NCBI GenBank assembly: GCA_039680625.1 | Contig: JBDKSN010000050.1 | Coordinates: 1 to 16,172 of the forward strand | DNA from: JAAYDS01 sp039680625 | Lineage (GTDB): Bacteria; Chloroflexota; Anaerolineae; UBA1429 | DNA: 16,172 bases | Reading direction: 5' to 3' | Shown here: positions 13,486 through 16,172 of the stretch, in pieces | How positions within the stretch are numbered: the first letter of the stretch is position 1 | Layout of the letters: each line of letters starts with the position of its first letter | Translations under genes and position numbers: made by a program | Notes under the pieces: model-generated | What the model was told of the DNA's origin: nothing | Seen by the model: the letters and a program-made list of their open reading frames with translations, nothing else | The model's database searches: none

Positions 13486-16172
13486 CTAGTGCTGCTCAGG
13501 GCCGTTGCGCAAGGCCGGATTGAGCCAGCGCCGGGCCAGCTCGGGCAGCGTGGCCAGTGGCCCCTGGCGTGCTGTGCAGCCAGGCAAAGACCGCAAGATC
13601 GTTACGCCATACGGCTTGGTGATGATGCGCTTGTCGAGCACGACGACGATGCCATAGTCATCTTTGCTGCGGATCAGCCGGCCAAACCCCTGTCGAAAGC
13701 GCAAGATAGCGTCGGGGAGATAATACTCGTCGAAGGGGTTCTCAAAGGTCTCGGCACGGGCAAGGATGATCGGGTCCGAGGGCACAGCAAATGGCAGTCG
13801 AGTGATGACCAAGCAGCTCAACGCCTCGCCCATCACGTCGATACCCTCCCAAAAGCTCCGCGTGCCCATCAGCACGGCGTTTGGTGTGTTGCGAAAGCTC
13901 TCGAGGATCTGGCGCCGGGAGCCGTCGATGCCCTGACCAAACACGACGATGCCATCGCGGTCGAGCACCCCCTGGCTGGCGCGATAGGTGGCCTGGAGCT
14001 GGCTGTTCGAGGTGAACAGCACCAATGCCCGACCCTCGGTAGCGCGCACCAAGTCGATGATCGCCTGCTCGACCGTACGCTGGTAATAGGGTTCGTTGGG
14101 CTCGGGGATGTCTTTGGGCACATAGAGCAACACCGCTGACTTGTAGTCAAAGGGCGAGTCGAGCGCTACTTCGAGCAAGTCGCTGAGGCCCAGCCGCTCC
14201 TTGATATAGCCAAAGTTGTTGTTGGTGCGCAGCGTGGCTGAGGTGAGGATGACACTCTCTTTCTTGCCAAAGAGCCGTTCTTGCAATAGCCCACCTACAT
14301 GCAATGGAGCGCTGTGCAGGGCGATCTCTTGGGTGCGGCGCGCAACCGAGATCCAGTAGATACCGCTCTCTTCGGGCGAGAACAGCAACTGGTCCAGGCC
14401 GGTGAGCAGCTCTTGGCCGCGGGTGAGCTGTGTGTGTAGCTCGATGAGCAGCTCTTCGCGATCGGCGCTGGGCGTGTCTTTTGTGGGTTCCTCGAGCAGC
14501 TTGATGACCTGCTCCAGACCAGCGATCACTGGGCGCAGATCGGCCGCCAGGCTCTCCCAGGCGATCTCTACCGCCGACCAGGTGGGTTGGGCGCGCAAGC
14601 CAGAGGTCAGCCGCAGCGTCTGGTCATAGTCGTTCTGCGAGCGGCCGTCGCTGCCGTGCTCCTTGACGAATTCGTCGACGACGGCAAAGAGCTCATATAG
14701 ATGCTGTTCGCCGCTCTCTGTCTGCTCGACCATGTCAGTCAGCAACCGCGTGAGGCGCTCTCGCGTGGCCTCGGGCACCTCTTCCTGTCGAAACAAACCT
14801 GGCACCTGCGCCAGCAGGCCGCCGGGTGCGTCTGCTTCGACGCGGCTGAGGCTGTTGAGAAAGGCAAAGACATCCTGGCGCCCGACGTCTAGCCCGAACT
14901 GGCTGGTGGCCTGCTCTTCGAGGTGATGAGCCTCATCGATGATCACATAGTCATAGTCGGGCAAGATGCGGCTTTCCATGTTGAGGTCAGCGAGCAACAG
15001 GGCGTGATTGATGATGACGATGTGTGCTCGCTCGGCGCGACTGCGCGCCCGATAGAAGAAGCAGTCTCCCGTGCGGTTATAGGGGCAACGGTCACCCAAA
15101 CAAGTCTCGGGGGTTGATTGCACCTGGCTCCAGGTATTTTGCTCTTCACCCAGCAGGAGCAGCTCGTTGCGGTCGCCGCTGGTCGTCTGGGGCAGCCAGG
15201 CGAGGATCTTGGCGAGCACCCGCACATCATCGGCCGTCATCTGTCGCGAACGCCGAAAAGCGGCCAGGCGTCGCAGGCAGATATAGTTGGTGCGCCCTTT
15301 GAGCAAGGCGGCGTGGAACGGCTCTTTCAATATCCGCTGCAGATCGGGCAGGTCTTTGTTGTAGAGCTGATCCTGGAGATTGATGGTGTTCGAGGAGATG
15401 AGCACCCGGCGCCCATTCTGTACGGCAAAGCGCATGGCGGGCAGTAGATAGGCCAGAGACTTGCCCGTGCCGGTGCCCGCCTCTACGAGTAGGTGAGAGG
15501 GGATGTTGAATGCCTCACACACCGCGCGCAGCATCTCGACTTGCTGCGGGCGGTACTCATAGTTGGGCATCTGACTAGCGAACGGCCCATCTTCCGAGAT
15601 GAGCGCAGCCAGCTCGTCGGTGTCGAGCGGGGTGAGCTGGTCCGCCGGCTCTAGGGGCGGCCACTCTGGCTCGCGGCGCAGTCTCGGCGGTGCCGTATGA
15701 ACTTGTGCCCTGCCGGTCAGCAACAGCGCCTGCTCGCGAGCCTGGCGGTCTTGGAGTACATCGCGAAACACCGTGAGCAAGGGCCAACCCGTGGCACGCG
15801 CCAGGCGCGTCAGCTCCTCGATGGTGGCCAAGTCCCAGGCATAGAGTCTGTTGACCAACCCGTCAAACACTTGCTTGGTGGTCTGGGCATCGGCCAGGGC
15901 GCGATGGGCTTCTGCCAGCGGCACGCCCAGCAGCTCGGCGAGGGTGCTCAGGGCATAGTTCTGCGCGCCGGGCAGCAAGATCGTCGCCAACTCGAACGTG
16001 TCTAGGGCCAGGTTGTTGAGCGCCAACCCCTGCTTGCGCAGAAACAACAAGTCGTTGTCGATGCTGTGCCCGACAAGGGGATAGTTGCGGACGAACTGGA
16101 GGACCTGGCCGCGCAGTTCTTCGAGCGCGGGCGCATGGCGCACATCCTCCTGCTTGATGCCGCTGAGCTGCT
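13486..16172 (-). CDS. dinG: DnaQ-like 3'-5' exonuclease / DinG-family helicase fusion (partial, N-terminus beyond right edge)
   Basis: XPD-like superfamily 2 helicase with an N-terminal exonuclease domain, a family architecture seen in Firmicutes and Chloroflexota. It is expected to unwind R-loops, D-loops or damaged DNA. The frame is open to base 16172 (reading ...LSGIKQEDVRHAP), so the GTG at 16143 is internal and the first exonuclease motif lies outside. Visible (numbering from 16143): exonuclease LVGHSIDNDLLFL (23-35) and HRALADAQTT (80-89); Walker A GTGTGKS (Lys228); four cysteines spaced as a 4Fe-4S cluster (289, 348, 353, 361); DEAH box at 403-406; C-terminal GTRSFWEGIDV and RFRQGFGRLIRS motifs. 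At least 894 aa are present. All catalytic elements of the helicase appear intact; whether the exonuclease is active needs the missing N-terminal DxE. The minus-strand stop is 18 nt from the pcm stop. Confidence 0.93.
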   Translation of the reverse strand, partial: QLSGIKQEDVRHAPALEELRGQVLQFVRNYPLVGHSIDNDLLFLRKQGLALNNLALDTFELATILLPGAQNYALSTLAELLGVPLAEAHRALADAQTTKQVFDGLVNRLYAWDLATIEELTRLARATGWPLLTVFRDVLQDRQAREQALLLTGRAQVHTAPPRLRREPEWPPLEPADQLTPLDTDELAALISEDGPFASQMPNYEYRPQQVEMLRAVCEAFNIPSHLLVEAGTGTGKSLAYLLPAMRFAVQNGRRVLISSNTINLQDQLYNKDLPDLQRILKEPFHAALLKGRTNYICLRRLAAFRRSRQMTADDVRVLAKILAWLPQTTSGDRNELLLLGEEQNTWSQVQSTPETCLGDRCPYNRTGDCFFYRARSRAERAHIVIINHALLLADLNMESRILPDYDYVIIDEAHHLEEQATSQFGLDVGRQDVFAFLNSLSRVEADAPGGLLAQVPGLFRQEEVPEATRERLTRLLTDMVEQTESGEQHLYELFAVVDEFVKEHGSDGRSQNDYDQTLRLTSGLRAQPTWSAVEIAWESLAADLRPVIAGLEQVIKLLEEPTKDTPSADREELLIELHTQLTRGQELLTGLDQLLFSPEESGIYWISVARRTQEIALHSAPLHVGGLLQERLFGKKESVILTSATLRTNNNFGYIKERLGLSDLLEVALDSPFDYKSAVLLYVPKDIPEPNEPYYQRTVEQAIIDLVRATEGRALVLFTSNSQLQATYRASQGVLDRDGIVVFGQGIDGSRRQILESFRNTPNAVLMGTRSFWEGIDVMGEALSCLVITRLPFAVPSDPIILARAETFENPFDEYYLPDAILRFRQGFGRLIRSKDDYGIVVVLDKRIITKPYGVTILRSLPGCTARQGPLATLPELARRWLNPALRNGPEQH

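Overview
The window is a bacterial chromosome segment of fairly high G+C with dense, ordinary coding content and no insertion sequence, prophage, CRISPR array, tRNA or rRNA that I can see. The mix suggests a Chloroflexota-like bacterium (Anaerolineae/Caldilineae type): an archaeal-style fused ADP-forming acetyl-CoA synthetase, the rpsU-yqeY-pgpH-dgkA string, paired chain-length regulators with a short CpsD-type kinase, and a DnaQ-DinG fusion. The phylum is inferred from gene content; I could not run a search.

Layout. 1-3059 (minus): AMP-forming acetyl-CoA synthetase (acs) followed by an OFA-family carboxylate transporter that runs off the left edge; probably one transcription unit. 3060-3331: a divergent promoter region with a very good promoter for acs and a fair one for the opposite gene. 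3332-5428 (plus): single-chain ADP-forming acetate-CoA ligase. 5481-5507: intrinsic terminator. 5548-6834 (plus): enolase, ending in a long hairpin whose descending arm contains the -35 box of the next promoter. 6982-12373 (plus): a probable long operon of rpsU, yqeY, a 7TM-HD (PgpH-type) c-di-AMP phosphodiesterase, dgkA, two Wzz-like proteins and a CpsD-like P-loop kinase, with ATGA overlaps at pgpH/dgkA and dgkA/wzz. 12374-12846: 473 bp without a gene. 12847-13467 (plus): pcm. 13486-16172 (minus): DnaQ-like exonuclease/DinG-type helicase, open at the right edge.

The most notable element is the 12374-12846 gap. It contains five good DnaA-box matches: two TTGTCCACA on the minus strand 22 bp apart, two TTATCCCCA and one perfect TTATCCACA on the plus strand. 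It also has an A+T-rich tract (about 34% G+C by hand count) that begins just after a box and a G+C-rich spacer, and two strong inverted repeats. Hand-counted G/C balance changes sign across it in the direction expected of an origin. I propose it as a candidate oriC lying away from dnaA. The main counter-evidence is that most flanking genes point toward it, so forks would meet them head-on.

How the genes fit together. The left part handles acetate: uptake, high-affinity AMP-forming activation, and reversible ADP-forming interconversion that can yield ATP. The central operon joins translation (S21), a YqeY-family protein, c-di-AMP turnover, undecaprenol/diacylglycerol phosphorylation and polysaccharide chain-length control, which suggests coordination of growth rate with the cell envelope. 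The right part holds protein repair (pcm) and DNA repair (dinG).
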